Source: Deltaproteobacteria bacterium
GTDB taxonomy: Bacteria > Desulfobacterota > Dissulfuribacteria > Dissulfuribacterales > QOAL01
Reading direction: 5' to 3'
Length of the DNA: 32,375 nt
NCBI GenBank assembly: GCA_024275145.1
Contig: JAJRZR010000038.1
Span: forward strand, 1-32,375
This document shows, piece by piece, positions 1-8,506 of this stretch (positions are counted from its first letter, which is position 1; each line of letters begins with the position of its first letter). The notes beneath the pieces were generated by a model, which did not search any database, was not told where the DNA came from, and saw only the letters and a list, made by a program, of their open reading frames with translations. A program made the position numbers and the translations under genes.

Positions 1-7
1 AATCTTC

Positions 8-835
8 ATGCTCTGTAAGTGCCCGGCCAAGATAAACCTTTTTTTGATCATAACGGGTAGAAGGGAGGATGGTTACCACCTGATCCAGACCCTGTACCAG
101 AAGATCTCCCTGTATGATGAGTTGGAGATGCTGGTGTCCGAGGGGAAACAGGACATACATATTACCTGCCCGGATACCATTCCTTCCGGGGAGGGAAACC
201 TGGTCTACAGGGCCGCTCTACTGTTCAAGGCAGAGACGGGAATAGAATTTGGTCTCAGGGTCAGGATCAGGAAGGCTATCCCGCCGGGTGGAGGTCTAGG
301 TGGCGGAAGCAGCGATGGTGCCGCTGTTTTGGCGGGTTTGAACAGGGAACTTGGATCGCCGTTGACAACAGAGGATCTTGTGGCATTAGGGGGCAGATTG
401 GGGGCCGATGTCCCTTTTTTCCTTCTCGATGCCGCTGCTGCCATAGGAAGTGGAATTGGCACCACGTTGACCCCCTGGCCTGCACATGTCGGATGGTATG
501 TGCTTGTACTCCCGAATTTTTCCGTAAGTACCCGCTGGGCCTATGAGAATTTCGTGTTGACAAGGGTTGACGAGGACACTATTTTTGACGGCCGAAAGAT
601 AATTGAGGGCCTTTTGTGGCAAAATGACCTGGAACGACCGGTCATTGGCAGGTATCCTGAGATAGGACACCTGAAGAAGCTACTTGTTACCCTGGGGGCC
701 GAGGCAGCCATGATGTCAGGCAGCGGCTCCACGGTGTTTGGCTGGTTCACCACTGAGTCCAAGGCCGTGAAGGCATGTGACATCCTCAGGCACCGGTATG
801 GCTACAGGGCCGTAATCACAAAGGGGCTCGAGTAG
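8..835 (+). CDS. ispE: 4-diphosphocytidyl-2-C-methyl-D-erythritol kinase (IspE)
   Basis: A GHMP-family kinase that phosphorylates the 2-hydroxyl of CDP-methylerythritol with ATP in the cytoplasmic MEP pathway for isoprenoid precursors. The 275-residue protein has the usual family length. It begins with the PAKINL motif (residues 6-11, Lys8 catalytic by family knowledge), followed by the DGYH motif. The glycine-rich ATP loop is at about 92-105 (PPGGGLGGGSSDGA), GADVPFF at 132-138 contains the catalytic Asp, and a C-terminal MSGSGST motif is present. The ATG at 8 lies near the window edge, so its ribosome binding site cannot be judged fully. It heads the ispE, tRNA-Gln, prs, rplY, pth order, which is common in deltaproteobacteria. 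Confidence 0.96.
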   Translation: MLCKCPAKINLFLIITGRREDGYHLIQTLYQKISLYDELEMLVSEGKQDIHITCPDTIPSGEGNLVYRAALLFKAETGIEFGLRVRIRKAIPPGGGLGGGSSDGAAVLAGLNRELGSPLTTEDLVALGGRLGADVPFFLLDAAAAIGSGIGTTLTPWPAHVGWYVLVLPNFSVSTRWAYENFVLTRVDEDTIFDGRKIIEGLLWQNDLERPVIGRYPEIGHLKKLLVTLGAEAAMMSGSGSTVFGWFTTESKAVKACDILRHRYGYRAVITKGLE

Positions 836-877
836 GTGCTGTTTTCCGGTGGTTTGAAGGTGCGGGAGCCCAGGTTG

Positions 878-926
878 CCCACTTCATTTGCATCCTGGCT
901 AAACGTGCGGGCTGCATGATTTTGGA
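878..926 (+). repeat. Degenerate copy of the dispersed intergenic repeat
   Basis: The stretch between ispE and tRNA-Gln contains CACTTCATTTGCATCC followed by GCGGGCTGCATGATTTTGG. These match the head and tail of the repeat seen better preserved at 3730-3774 and 12279-12488. It is noncoding and degenerate, so the boundaries are approximate. Confidence 0.45.
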
Positions 927-993
927 TGATCTAAGGCGGGAAGCAGTTCTTCTTCACACAGGTATCTTCGGATAAAAGTTTTGGTCTTTTCGT

Positions 994-1068
994 TGGGGCG
1001 TCGTCAAGCGGTAAGACACGGGTCTTTGGAACCCGCATTCGGAGGTTCGAATCCTCCCGCCCCAGCCA
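994..1068 (+). tRNA. tRNA-Gln (anticodon TTG)
   Basis: A complete cloverleaf can be drawn. Acceptor TGGGGCG pairs with CGCCCCA (1058-1064), with discriminator G and an encoded CCA at 1066-1068. The anticodon stem CGGGT/ACCCG closes a seven-base loop CTTTGGA, giving anticodon TTG at 1026-1028. The T arm is GGAGG-TTCGAAT-CCTCC. It is 75 nt long and matches the bacterial glutamine tRNA pattern closely. It sits between ispE and prs, as in many deltaproteobacteria. No clear sigma-70 promoter was found just upstream, so it may be transcribed with ispE. Confidence 0.97.
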
Positions 1069-1206
1069 TTGTTTCAGTGGTTTTTTCCGGCAAGGCATAT
1101 GCTTCGTGGATGACATCGCCCCTCTTTGTAACAGGGTGTCATCACGATCTTTATGTGAACTTGTCAGGCACTAAATCGAAGTATAGGCGGGGGATCGACA
1201 TAGGCA

Positions 1207-2151
1207 ATGCCTGTTAACAAAATCAAGATATTTAGCGGTAACGCACACACCAAACTTGCACAGGAAATATGTGACTACCTGAGTATGCCCCTAGGCAGGG
1301 CATCCGTACGCACGTTCAGTGACGGTGAAATTTTCGTGGAGATAGGGGAGAACGTCCGCGGGGCAGACGTATTCGTAATTCAACCCACATGTCCACCAGT
1401 AAACCACAATTTGATGGAACTTCTAATAATGGTTGATGCCCTCAGAAGGGCATCATCCCGGAGGATAACCGCGGTAATGCCTTATTATGGTTATGCCCGC
1501 CAGGATCGTAAGGCCGCTCCGAGGGTGCCGATCTCAGCCAAGCTTGTGGCAGACATAATAACCACCGCAGGGGCCCGGAGGGTCCTGGCCATGGATCTGC
1601 ACGCGGGGCAGATACAAGGCTTTTTCAGTATCCCTGTAGATCATCTCTTTGCTGCCCCCATTCTGCTCGAGAGCCTGAAGGATTTCGACAAGGACGGCCT
1701 CGTCATGGTCTCTCCTGACGCAGGCGGAGTGGAAAGGACGAGGGCCTTCGCAAAGAGGTTGGGCGCAGGCCTTGCAATCATAGACAAGCGTCGTGAAAAG
1801 GCGAACGAATCCCAGGTAATGAATCTGATCGGTAACGTGGAGGGAAAGACCACGGTGATCCTGGACGACATGGTAGATACCGCTGGCACATTGTGCAAGG
1901 CCGCATTGGCCCTCAAGGAACATGGTGCCAGAGAGGTGCATGCCTGCGCTACACATCCGGTGCTTTCAGGGCCGGCAGTGGAACGGTTGCGCAAATCCGA
2001 GCTGGAATCGCTGATCGTGACGGACACTATCCCCCTGAGGGAGGATGCGAAGGCCCTTGAAAAGATAAAGGTCAAATCCGTAGCAGGCCTTTTGGGTGAA
2101 GCTATCAAGAGGATACATGACGACGATTCTGTAAGCTCGTTGTTCGTATAA
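1207..2151 (+). CDS. prs: Ribose-phosphate pyrophosphokinase (PRPP synthetase)
   Basis: Makes PRPP from ribose 5-phosphate and ATP for nucleotide, His, Trp and NAD synthesis, in the cytoplasm. At 314 residues it has the length of class I enzymes. Visible motifs are the ATP-site region [10 protein letters not shown] (93-102), [11 protein letters not shown] (130-140) with the conserved His132, the flexible catalytic loop KRREKANES (194-202), and the PRPP/ribose-5-phosphate loop DDMVDTAGT (220-228). The ATG at 1207 follows a purine-rich GGGGGA stretch. It is 54 bp upstream of rplY and probably cotranscribed with it. pyrE, a PRPP consumer, is also in this window but not in the same operon. Confidence 0.97.
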   Translation: MPVNKIKIFSGNAHTKLAQEICDYLSMPLGRASVRTFSDGEIFVEIGENVRGADVFVIQPTCPPVNHNLMELLIMVDALRRASSRRITAVMPYYGYARQDRKAAPRVPISAKLVADIITTAGARRVLAMDLHAGQIQGFFSIPVDHLFAAPILLESLKDFDKDGLVMVSPDAGGVERTRAFAKRLGAGLAIIDKRREKANESQVMNLIGNVEGKTTVILDDMVDTAGTLCKAALALKEHGAREVHACATHPVLSGPAVERLRKSELESLIVTDTIPLREDAKALEKIKVKSVAGLLGEAIKRIHDDDSVSSLFV

Positions 2152-2205
2152 CACGAGAATCAAAAGGGGCCGAGGGGCCTTTAAAATAAAAGAGGAGTTT
2201 TTGAG

Positions 2206-2829
2206 ATGAAACAGTTATCCCTGGATGCCCAGGTCAGGAATGAAACAGGTAAGGGAGTAGCCCGCAAGCTGCGCAAGGCAGGGCGCCTGCCCGGCGTATT
2301 GTATGGTCCAAAGAGCGATCCTGTCCCCCTGTCGGTAGATATGCACCTATTCAACAAGGCCCTTATAGCAGGAAAGGGTGAACAAATATTGTTCAACCTG
2401 ACCTTGAGGGACAACGGTCAGACAGGGGAAAGGCTCGCTCTTGTCAAGGAACTCCAGCTCCATCCCGTTAACGATCAGGTCCGCCATGTGGATTTTTACG
2501 AGGTCCATGTGGGTGAAAAGGTACAGGTCGACGTACCGATAAGGATAACCGGCAAGGCAGTGGGCGTGGACGTCTCGAAGGGCGTTTTGGAGATAATCCA
2601 GAGGAGCGTGCGTATCGCCTGTCTGCCCATGACCATTCCGAATGAGATAGACGTGGATGTAACCAATCTGGATGTAGGTGACGCATTGCATATCGCAGAC
2701 GTAAAGCCACCCGATGGGGTCGAATTCCTCGATGATCCAAAAACGACCCTGGTAACGGTAGTAGGCTCGACCGTCCAGGAAGAAGCAGCCGAGGAGGAGG
2801 AAGAGGAGATCGAGGAGGAAACCGAGTAG
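2206..2829 (+). CDS. rplY: 50S ribosomal protein L25 / general stress protein Ctc
   Basis: A 5S rRNA-binding protein of the large ribosomal subunit. The 207-residue protein is the long (Ctc/TL5) form. It has an N-terminal L25 beta-barrel (about 1-95, with the typical ETGKGVARKLRKAG and PGVLYG segments), then a C-terminal TL5 domain (about 100-190), and ends in a strongly acidic Glu-rich tail. An AGGAG ribosome binding site lies about 10 nt before the ATG. It follows prs and precedes pth, a conserved arrangement of translation-linked genes. Confidence 0.95.
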   Translation: MKQLSLDAQVRNETGKGVARKLRKAGRLPGVLYGPKSDPVPLSVDMHLFNKALIAGKGEQILFNLTLRDNGQTGERLALVKELQLHPVNDQVRHVDFYEVHVGEKVQVDVPIRITGKAVGVDVSKGVLEIIQRSVRIACLPMTIPNEIDVDVTNLDVGDALHIADVKPPDGVEFLDDPKTTLVTVVGSTVQEEAAEEEEEEIEEETE

Positions 2830-2972
2830 CTTCCTGGTCTTCAGGACATTCCCTCATACCTTTAAGTCACTTGTTTTTGACTTTTCCTTCAGGGGATTAC
2901 AGAATAAACCCAGATATCTCCTGGAACTGGTAAACGCCGGTTCCAGGCAGAACCTTTTCTCACTATTCAACC

Positions 2973-3554
2973 TTGTCCAAGTTTCTCATCGTCGGCCTGG
3001 GAAATCCGGGCCGCAAATATACAACAACCCGCCACAATATCGGCTTCATGGTCCTGGATCGGTTTGCTTCCATGGCAGGGAAAGTATTTACTGTTACCAC
3101 AAAAAGGCCACCCTACGAACTGGCCGACTTCAGGTTCCAAGGACACAGGCTCTTCCTGCTCAAGCCCTTGACCTATATGAACAAAAGTGGAGAGGCAGTA
3201 TCAAGGGTAGCGCACTTTTACAGGCTTTCTCCCGAGGAGATACTGGTCGTACACGATGATATCGACATGCCACTGGGCAGATTGAAATTTGTCAAGGATG
3301 GAGGGGCAGGAGGACACAACGGGGTACGTTCCGTGATAGCACTACTGGGCACGAAGAATTTTGTGCGGTTGAAGGTCGGGATCGGCCGCCCCGTGGATGA
3401 TATGCCTGTGGACGCCTATGTCCTTTCACCATTTGCCCAGTCGGAGCGAACCATTGTGGAAAGGGTCATCATAAAGGCGACAGAGGCCCTATCATGCTTT
3501 CTCACGGAAGGCATGGATACTGCAATGAATCGGTTTAACGGTATGATGATATAG
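2973..3554 (+). CDS. pth: Peptidyl-tRNA hydrolase
   Basis: Cleaves peptidyl-tRNA released prematurely from ribosomes and recycles the tRNA. The 193-residue protein starts at a TTG; the protein motif begins at once (KFLIVGLGNPG), so no later start fits. The RHNIGF motif carries catalytic His21, HDDIDMPLGR (94-103) contains the conserved Asp, and GGAGGHNGVRS contains the substrate-binding Asn. There is no strong Shine-Dalgarno sequence before the TTG. It lies 143 bp after rplY, probably in the same transcription unit. Confidence 0.95.
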   Translation: MSKFLIVGLGNPGRKYTTTRHNIGFMVLDRFASMAGKVFTVTTKRPPYELADFRFQGHRLFLLKPLTYMNKSGEAVSRVAHFYRLSPEEILVVHDDIDMPLGRLKFVKDGGAGGHNGVRSVIALLGTKNFVRLKVGIGRPVDDMPVDAYVLSPFAQSERTIVERVIIKATEALSCFLTEGMDTAMNRFNGMMI

Positions 3555-3729
3555 GGTTTCCATACCCCGTATTGTCCTGATCGTACACCTGAAAACCGAA
3601 CGAACCGGGCATCTTGAGGTTTCGGCCTACGAGTTTTACGTTGCCTTGGGCCTTGTGTTTTTGTTATTGTTTATTTATGCACCCGGATGTAACTACCACA
3701 TGGGTAAGTCGCGGGCGTATCCAGATATG

Positions 3730-3774
3730 ACCCCAAATCATTCGCTTCAAACTACGGGCTGCATAATTCGGGTT
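3730..3774 (+). repeat. Short hairpin copy of the dispersed repeat
   Basis: A 45-bp imperfect inverted repeat. ACCCCAAATCATTCGC (3730-3745) partly pairs with GGGCTGCATAATTCGGGTT (3756-3774). The ends match those of the 210-bp element at 12279-12488, so this looks like a minimal copy in which only the two ends remain. It lies just upstream of the M23 peptidase gene. Confidence 0.6.
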
Positions 3775-3811
3775 CATAGTATACCTTGGATGCTGAAGGA
3801 GATTTGTCAAA

Positions 3812-5176
3812 TTGAAGAAGGTACTGAATTCCTTGATTATCCTTTCACTGGTGATCCTGGTGGGCGCAGGGGTCTACGCCGGCCTATTCCTCCTGGAAGG
3901 CAGCCCCCCTGTCATAAGTAAAGAAAAGGTGCCCAAGATCCTGGGCCGTGATTCCAGGGTAAGCTTCAAGGTCGAAGATGACAAATCCGGCATCAGGGCC
4001 GTGTACGCCGAACTCGAACAGAATGGAAAGAGCGTGCTCCTTGGCTCGAAATCTGTACCGGTGCCGGAATGGTGGAAGGGTTCAGGGGTGAAGGAACTCG
4101 AGGTTTCCTGGAATGTACGCCCCCTTGCCGAGGGCCTCAAGGATGGGAAGGCCATCCTGAAGATTCGTGCCTATGATGCCTCCTTGAGGCGGGGGTTGAA
4201 GGGAAATGAGTCCATAATGGAGATTCCCATTACGATTGATCTTTCCCCGCCCCGAATAATACCCGTCAGCACCGTTCACAATATCAGTACCGGAGGCAGC
4301 GGTCTGGTATCGTTCAGGGTAAACGAAGATGTGGAAAAAGCCGGTGTGTGGGTAGGCAAGCTATTCTTTCCTGCGTACAAGCTTACGGACGCCGGGCAGG
4401 ATGCCTTCGCAGCCATGATAGCCCTTCCGTTCAATGCGAAAAAATCGATCCCCGTGCGTATAGAAGCAGTGGATAAGGCGGGCAACTCCGCCAAATCTAT
4501 CGTTTCGTGCCGCATCATGAAGAAACAACCCAGGGTGGATAGGATAAGGATCACCGATGGTTTCCTAGAAAGAAAGATGCCGGATTTCATGGCCCGTTAT
4601 CCTGATCTCAAGGGTTCGCTCCTCCAGGTATTTCTGGAGGTAAATACCAGGATGAGACAGGATGACAACGATCAAATAAGGAAAATATGCAGTGCAGGGG
4701 CCGGAAGTCCGCAAATTATGTGGCATGGGGCATTCAAGAGGATGCCAGGTGCCCTGAGGGCGGGTTTTGCCGATTACAGGCATTACTTTTACAAGGGAAA
4801 GGAGATCGGCCAGGCCTATCATATGGGGGTAGACATAGCCTCCGTGGCCCATGCCCCGGTGCCAGCAGCAAATGAAGGGCAGGTAGTCTTTGCCGATTAT
4901 CTGGGTATATATGGAAATACCATAATAATTGATCATGGCCTGGGATTATTCAGCATGTATTCCCACCTGAGTGCTATGCGGGTTTCCAAGGGTGACAGGG
5001 TCAGAAAGGGGGATACGATCGGAAACACCGACATGACCGGCTTGGCTGGTGGTGATCATCTCCATTACGGAATGCTTGTGAATGGTGTTTTCGTCAATCC
5101 AAAGGAATGGTGGGATAAGAGGTGGATAAAGGATCATATAACGGCAAACCTGCCCGGTAGCTCTACGGATGACTAA
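3812..5176 (+). CDS. M23-family peptidoglycan endopeptidase, membrane-anchored
   Basis: A probable cell-wall metallo-endopeptidase cutting peptide cross-links in the periplasm. The 454-residue protein starts at TTG 3812, with GAAGGAG about 12 nt upstream. An N-terminal hydrophobic segment (about 6-28) acts as anchor or uncleaved signal. The middle (about 35-230) is beta-rich and Ig-like, with repeated phrases such as DDKSGIRAVYAEL and AVDKAGNS. The C-terminal LytM/M23 domain has HMGVD (zinc ligands His337 and Asp341) and DHLH (415-418), so the catalytic set looks complete and the enzyme is predicted to be active, unlike EnvC/NlpD-type activators. Its specific substrate is unknown. Confidence 0.88.
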   Translation: MKKVLNSLIILSLVILVGAGVYAGLFLLEGSPPVISKEKVPKILGRDSRVSFKVEDDKSGIRAVYAELEQNGKSVLLGSKSVPVPEWWKGSGVKELEVSWNVRPLAEGLKDGKAILKIRAYDASLRRGLKGNESIMEIPITIDLSPPRIIPVSTVHNISTGGSGLVSFRVNEDVEKAGVWVGKLFFPAYKLTDAGQDAFAAMIALPFNAKKSIPVRIEAVDKAGNSAKSIVSCRIMKKQPRVDRIRITDGFLERKMPDFMARYPDLKGSLLQVFLEVNTRMRQDDNDQIRKICSAGAGSPQIMWHGAFKRMPGALRAGFADYRHYFYKGKEIGQAYHMGVDIASVAHAPVPAANEGQVVFADYLGIYGNTIIIDHGLGLFSMYSHLSAMRVSKGDRVRKGDTIGNTDMTGLAGGDHLHYGMLVNGVFVNPKEWWDKRWIKDHITANLPGSSTDD

Positions 5177-5246
5177 CCTTCTCCCCCCGCTCCTTTAGGA
5201 AAGGATATGAGCCGCGTTAGAGTCAGAGGTTGGTGATTAGAGATCC

Positions 5247-5882
5247 ATGGCCAGACAGACCTGCATTTTGATACTCGCATGCTCCTGTCTTTTCTGCTCA
5301 GGTTTCACCTTGCCCGCGCCCAAGGCCCTCAAGAAGGACATATTGACGGAACTGAACAAGATACAGGAAACTACACCAAGTGCAAGAGAGAGGGCCAAGT
5401 GGCGTAGACTGCGTGAAAAGGCCCGTTCGGTACTGGAGCAGGCCGAGCTCGACGGGGCCGACAGATATGCGCCAGGTCCATGGAATGATGCCCTAGGCCT
5501 TTTTGCAAGGGCAAAACAGTACGCCGCGATGCGTTCATATCGTAAGGCATCGTATCTTGCAGAAAAGGCAATAGAAAATGCCAGCCAGGCCTCTAGGAAA
5601 GCAAGAACGGAATACGATAAAAGGGCCAAGGCGGCAAGGAGGAAACTTGCACGCTTGAAAAAGGCCGTTGATTGTGCCGTTGCTGCCTCCAGGGGCCGTG
5701 TGCATGACAGTAATGGGACATCATCGCTCATCCGTGCCAGGTTGTCCCTGAAACTGGATGATCTCAATAACGCGGTGGCGCTCGGGCAGTTCAAGGATTT
5801 CGAAAACGGCCTGAGACATCTGGAATCCTTTATAAACACAAGGTTCCCCGATTGTGCGAGGCCTGTGCCTGAAAAGAGGTAA
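5247..5882 (+). CDS. Exported alpha-helical protein of unknown function (DUF4398-like)
   Basis: I do not recognise a defined family with certainty. The 211-residue protein has an N-terminal signal-like hydrophobic stretch (about 6-22, Cys-rich, no convincing lipobox). The rest is highly charged and helical. The middle part, with DRYAPGPWNDAL and SYRKASYLAEKAIENA, resembles the helical hairpin of DUF4398/OmpA-associated periplasmic proteins in which ageing-type A..yA..lA repeats recur; this is inference from pattern only. It lies 70 bp after the M23 peptidase gene and just before the prmA-like gene, so it may share a cell-envelope transcript with the peptidase. Confidence 0.75.
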   Translation: MARQTCILILACSCLFCSGFTLPAPKALKKDILTELNKIQETTPSARERAKWRRLREKARSVLEQAELDGADRYAPGPWNDALGLFARAKQYAAMRSYRKASYLAEKAIENASQASRKARTEYDKRAKAARRKLARLKKAVDCAVAASRGRVHDSNGTSSLIRARLSLKLDDLNNAVALGQFKDFENGLRHLESFINTRFPDCARPVPEKR

Positions 5883-5895
5883 AAAAGAGAAGGGG

Positions 5896-6828
5896 GTGCC
5901 AGAGCGAATCAGTCCATGCCTTCTGGCGAATGTAAGGGGTGATGAGGCCTTTGTTGGCAGGCTCATACGGCTTAGGTGCCTCATTGAAAGGGGTTGGTTT
6001 CCAATCAAGGGAGGAGGCCTTGTCAAAGGTGGCCGTCATGAGGCCACGTTGTGGAACGAATCGCCCCGTGGCGAATGGGATGGTTTGATCCTGCATTTTG
6101 ACGCCTTGGCATCAAAGCTACTGGCCTCCATGGACCACAGGTCTTTGACATGTGAATGGTGTTTTGCGTCCACGGATTTCTTCCCCGACATCCTTCATGA
6201 TAGAATCTGCCTGCCGGTCACCTCGCGGGTCAGATTGCACTTTCCGGGGCAGGTACACTCCCTGACAAGAGGCGACCTGTCCGGTTCAGGGGTCGTAGAA
6301 CTGGCCATGCATCCGGGTTGGGCCTTTGGCACCGGGAATCATCCCAGTACCAAAGGTTGCCTAAAGGCCCTCGAGTGGTTGAGTTCCCAGGGTCTTTTGA
6401 CAGGACGAACCGTTCTTGACATTGGAACAGGAACCGGCATTCTTTCGCTGGTCGCTGTACGTTTCGGGGCAAAAACTGCCCTTGGCATAGACATAGATCC
6501 AGAGGCATTGGCAGTTGCAAGGACCAATGTCGAGAGGAATGGCCTTGAGGACCGGGTAATAATTTCAGATGACCGCCTGGGGGATCTGGACCACGGTTTC
6601 GACCTGGTCCTGGCAAACCTGACGCCTTCGGTCCTCGTGGGGCTGCTGCCCGATATCATAAGGCTGGCCGGCAACGGTGGGCTGTTTGTCCTTGGAGGTT
6701 GCCGCAAAAAGGCCATGTCCGACATATTGAAAGGTCTCGCAAAATGCGCAGGGATCATATGGCAGGATTCTGTTGATACATGGGAAACCAGAATATTCAA
6801 GGTCCTTTCCCATGGGGGCATGGATTGA
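5896..6828 (+). CDS. prmA: Ribosomal protein L11 methyltransferase-like SAM enzyme (PrmA family)
   Basis: A SAM-dependent methyltransferase most like PrmA, which methylates ribosomal protein L11. The start is uncertain. GTG 5896 (310 residues, 13 bp after the previous stop, preceded by AGAAGG) is preferred over GTG 5854, which would overlap the upstream gene by 29 bp. Motifs seen are HPGWAFGTGNHPST (typical PrmA entry to the Rossmann fold), SAM loop LDIGTGTGILS, acidic GIDIDPEAL, and NLTPSVL where PrmA usually has a NILA-type motif. That last difference leaves open another protein-lysine methyltransferase of the same family. The N-terminal substrate-recognition domain is divergent. Confidence 0.82.
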   Translation: MPERISPCLLANVRGDEAFVGRLIRLRCLIERGWFPIKGGGLVKGGRHEATLWNESPRGEWDGLILHFDALASKLLASMDHRSLTCEWCFASTDFFPDILHDRICLPVTSRVRLHFPGQVHSLTRGDLSGSGVVELAMHPGWAFGTGNHPSTKGCLKALEWLSSQGLLTGRTVLDIGTGTGILSLVAVRFGAKTALGIDIDPEALAVARTNVERNGLEDRVIISDDRLGDLDHGFDLVLANLTPSVLVGLLPDIIRLAGNGGLFVLGGCRKKAMSDILKGLAKCAGIIWQDSVDTWETRIFKVLSHGGMD

Positions 6829-6909
6829 GCGGGGAAATGCCCTTGGGGGCAGGATCTCTCAGTTAGTAATATGTATGGGAAAAATCAATTTCTTTAATGG
6901 GGAATATTC

Positions 6910-7377
6910 ATGAACATTTCATTGGCCCTTGTGCCGGTCGATTTTTCTGATTGTGCACTGAATGCATTGAAATATGCCGCGGATTTGGTCTCGAACAAGG
7001 GGGCGGAGCTGGTCCTGCTTCATGTCATAGATGACCGGGAGGCTGCAAAGATAGCCAACTACACAAAGGATGATCTGGATCAGGTCAAAGGCCGATTGGC
7101 CAACCAGGCCAAGCAGCTCTTCAGGAAATTTTTAAAACAGTGGGACAGAGATAGCCTGGTAAAAGAGACCATTGTCTCCTTTGGATCACCTTTCCAGGAA
7201 ATAGCCATAAAGGCCAAGGAATTGCAGGTCGATATCATCGTAATGGGTGGCTATGGCAGCAGGGGTAAAGGCCAGATAGATGAAATATTTTTTGGCAGCA
7301 CGGTGGAAAAGGTGATTCGTCTGCTACCCTGCCCGGTGTTATGTGTCCCTGTAGGGTGGCCGGGAAACATGGATTAG
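6910..7377 (+). CDS. Universal stress protein, UspA family
   Basis: A single-domain, 155-residue cytoplasmic Usp. It starts SLALVPVDFSDCALNALKYA and has the nucleotide-binding signature G-2X-G-9X-G-S, seen as GSRG then nine residues then GS near residue 125. It ends in the typical KVIRLLPCPVLCVPV strand, so it belongs to the ATP-binding UspFG-type subgroup. The gene is preceded by an 81-bp gap and is convergent with greA. Its target process cannot be told from context. Confidence 0.92.
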   Translation: MNISLALVPVDFSDCALNALKYAADLVSNKGAELVLLHVIDDREAAKIANYTKDDLDQVKGRLANQAKQLFRKFLKQWDRDSLVKETIVSFGSPFQEIAIKAKELQVDIIVMGGYGSRGKGQIDEIFFGSTVEKVIRLLPCPVLCVPVGWPGNMD

Positions 7378-7431
7378 TCGACGCAGGCTATACCCCTCCT
7401 GCCGCCTGGCCAATTGAGGCTTGAGGGGATA

Positions 7432-7902
7432 TCACACAAAGATTTCCAGTACCTCATAGGTCTTCAAACCGGAAGGTGAACGGAATTCCACTTCGTCCCC
7501 CTCGGACTTACCCAAAAGTGCCTGGCCAAGGGGGGAGCGTATGGATATCTTGCCCTGCTTTATATCGGATTCATCCGGGCCAACCAGTTGGTAGACCACC
7601 TCTTCACCAGAATCGATATTTTCAAGCCGCACCTTTACCCCAAAGACAACCCGTTCACAGCTCTGGTTTTCACAGTCTATGATATCTGCATTCGCCAGTT
7701 TGCTGCTGAGATATTGGATGCGTGCCTCAAGATGTCCTTGCCTTTCCTTGGCGGCATGATATTCGGCATTCTCGGAAAGATCACCGTGGGCCCTGGCCTC
7801 TTCTATGGCCTTGATCACCTTGTATCTTTCCACCTTTTCAAGATTTTCGAGTTCTTCCTTGAGCTTTCGATAACCTTCTGCTGTAAATGGAGTCCGCTCC
7901 AT
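7432..7902 (-). CDS. greA: Transcription elongation factor GreA
   Basis: Binds in the RNA polymerase secondary channel and stimulates cleavage of backtracked transcripts. It is 156 residues, the usual length. The N-terminal coiled coil carries the acidic tip motif ARAHGDLSENAEYHAAKE (about 36-53, with the catalytic Asp and Glu). The C-terminal FKBP-like domain holds the VGPDESD and SIRSPLGQALLGKSEGDEV motifs. The gene reads toward the usp gene and ends 55 bp from it. Upstream (7903 onward) lies a 600-bp noncoding stretch containing an inverted-repeat element. Confidence 0.97.
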   Translation of the reverse strand: MERTPFTAEGYRKLKEELENLEKVERYKVIKAIEEARAHGDLSENAEYHAAKERQGHLEARIQYLSSKLANADIIDCENQSCERVVFGVKVRLENIDSGEEVVYQLVGPDESDIKQGKISIRSPLGQALLGKSEGDEVEFRSPSGLKTYEVLEIFV

Positions 7903-8029
7903 GTCCTTACTGTCCTTTGTCCCCTATAATTCTAAAGATTTTTGAAAGAAACCCTTTTGCCAGATGGCTGTTTGCCCCAACGCCAACGGTATCCGCACTA
8001 TATATTTTCCAACTGGCGCAGGACAATTC

Positions 8030-8041
8030 CACCCTAGGGTG
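8030..8041. promoter_or_regulatory. Perfect 12-bp palindrome CACCCTAGGGTG
   Basis: A perfect dyad CACCCTAGGGTG, found identically at 9193-9204. The two copies flank pyrE. Function is unknown; a dimeric regulator binding site is possible. It lies in the noncoding stretch between greA and the 239-bp element. Confidence 0.35.
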
Positions 8042-8191
8042 CATCCATACGCCAACAAATTTTTCCGCATTAGAAACCGCAATGGGCTGTTATCTTACCG
8101 AACTGCTACCGTGCACCAGTGGATCGAAATACCTGTAAGTAATCTGTGTCCCTTCCGCCTTACATTTTCGGCAAATCTGCGGCTGTAATCT

Positions 8192-8430
8192 CTACCTTGA
8201 AAATACATTTCAGTGCAGGGACGTAAGTGGTGTTGGATCATGTGGCTTACGTTGCAATTCGGAAGCGTTGTTACAGAACACACGGGTTCAATTTTCTGTA
8301 AAGAGGATAACAAAAACATGGTCTGCCGCAAGCCTTTTATCCCAAACCTTCATACGTCCCGTATCTTTGATGCCACACCACATCAGGACGTAGAAAACAC
8401 GGCCAGGGGCAGGATGTATTTTCAAGGTAG
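8192..8430. mobile_element. 239-bp MITE-like element with 17-bp perfect terminal inverted repeats
   Basis: CTACCTTGAAAATACAT at 8192-8208 is the exact reverse complement of the sequence at 8414-8430. No convincing gene lies inside. The interior has a second dyad, ACGTAAG (8221-8227) with CTTACGT (8246-8252). The right end contains the hairpin motif beginning GAAAACACGGCC (8393), which recurs at 21565-21597. No clear target-site duplication is visible. It may be a non-autonomous transposon or a composite of two repeat units in opposite orientation. The rest of the 7903-8506 gap shows nothing else convincing beyond the palindrome at 8030. Confidence 0.6.
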
Positions 8431-8506
8431 CAGCCCTTTGGGCCTGCCCAAGATGCTGGAAAACAATCTTGTCGTACATTCCAAATGCATATCCAGGTTT
8501 ATCTGA

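Noticed and set aside
931-1116. 61-codon - strand ORF across tRNA-Gln (contains GREDSNLRMRVPKTRV)
   Set aside because: It is the antisense of the tRNA-Gln gene. This peptide type is a well-known false annotation on tRNA loci.
2163-2185. GC-rich dyad between prs and rplY (AAAGGGGCC...GGCCTTT)
   Set aside because: The pairing is short and ambiguous and there is no proper T run. It is more likely chance sequence before the rplY ribosome binding site.
7390-7432. CCCCTC...GAGGGG dyad between the usp and greA genes
   Set aside because: A six-pair stem with a loop of about 25 nt and no T run. Too weak to call a terminator.
7964-8188. 74-codon + strand ORF between greA and the 239-bp element
   Set aside because: No ribosome binding site, no family recognised, and overlapping alternative frames of similar length. 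Treated as noncoding.
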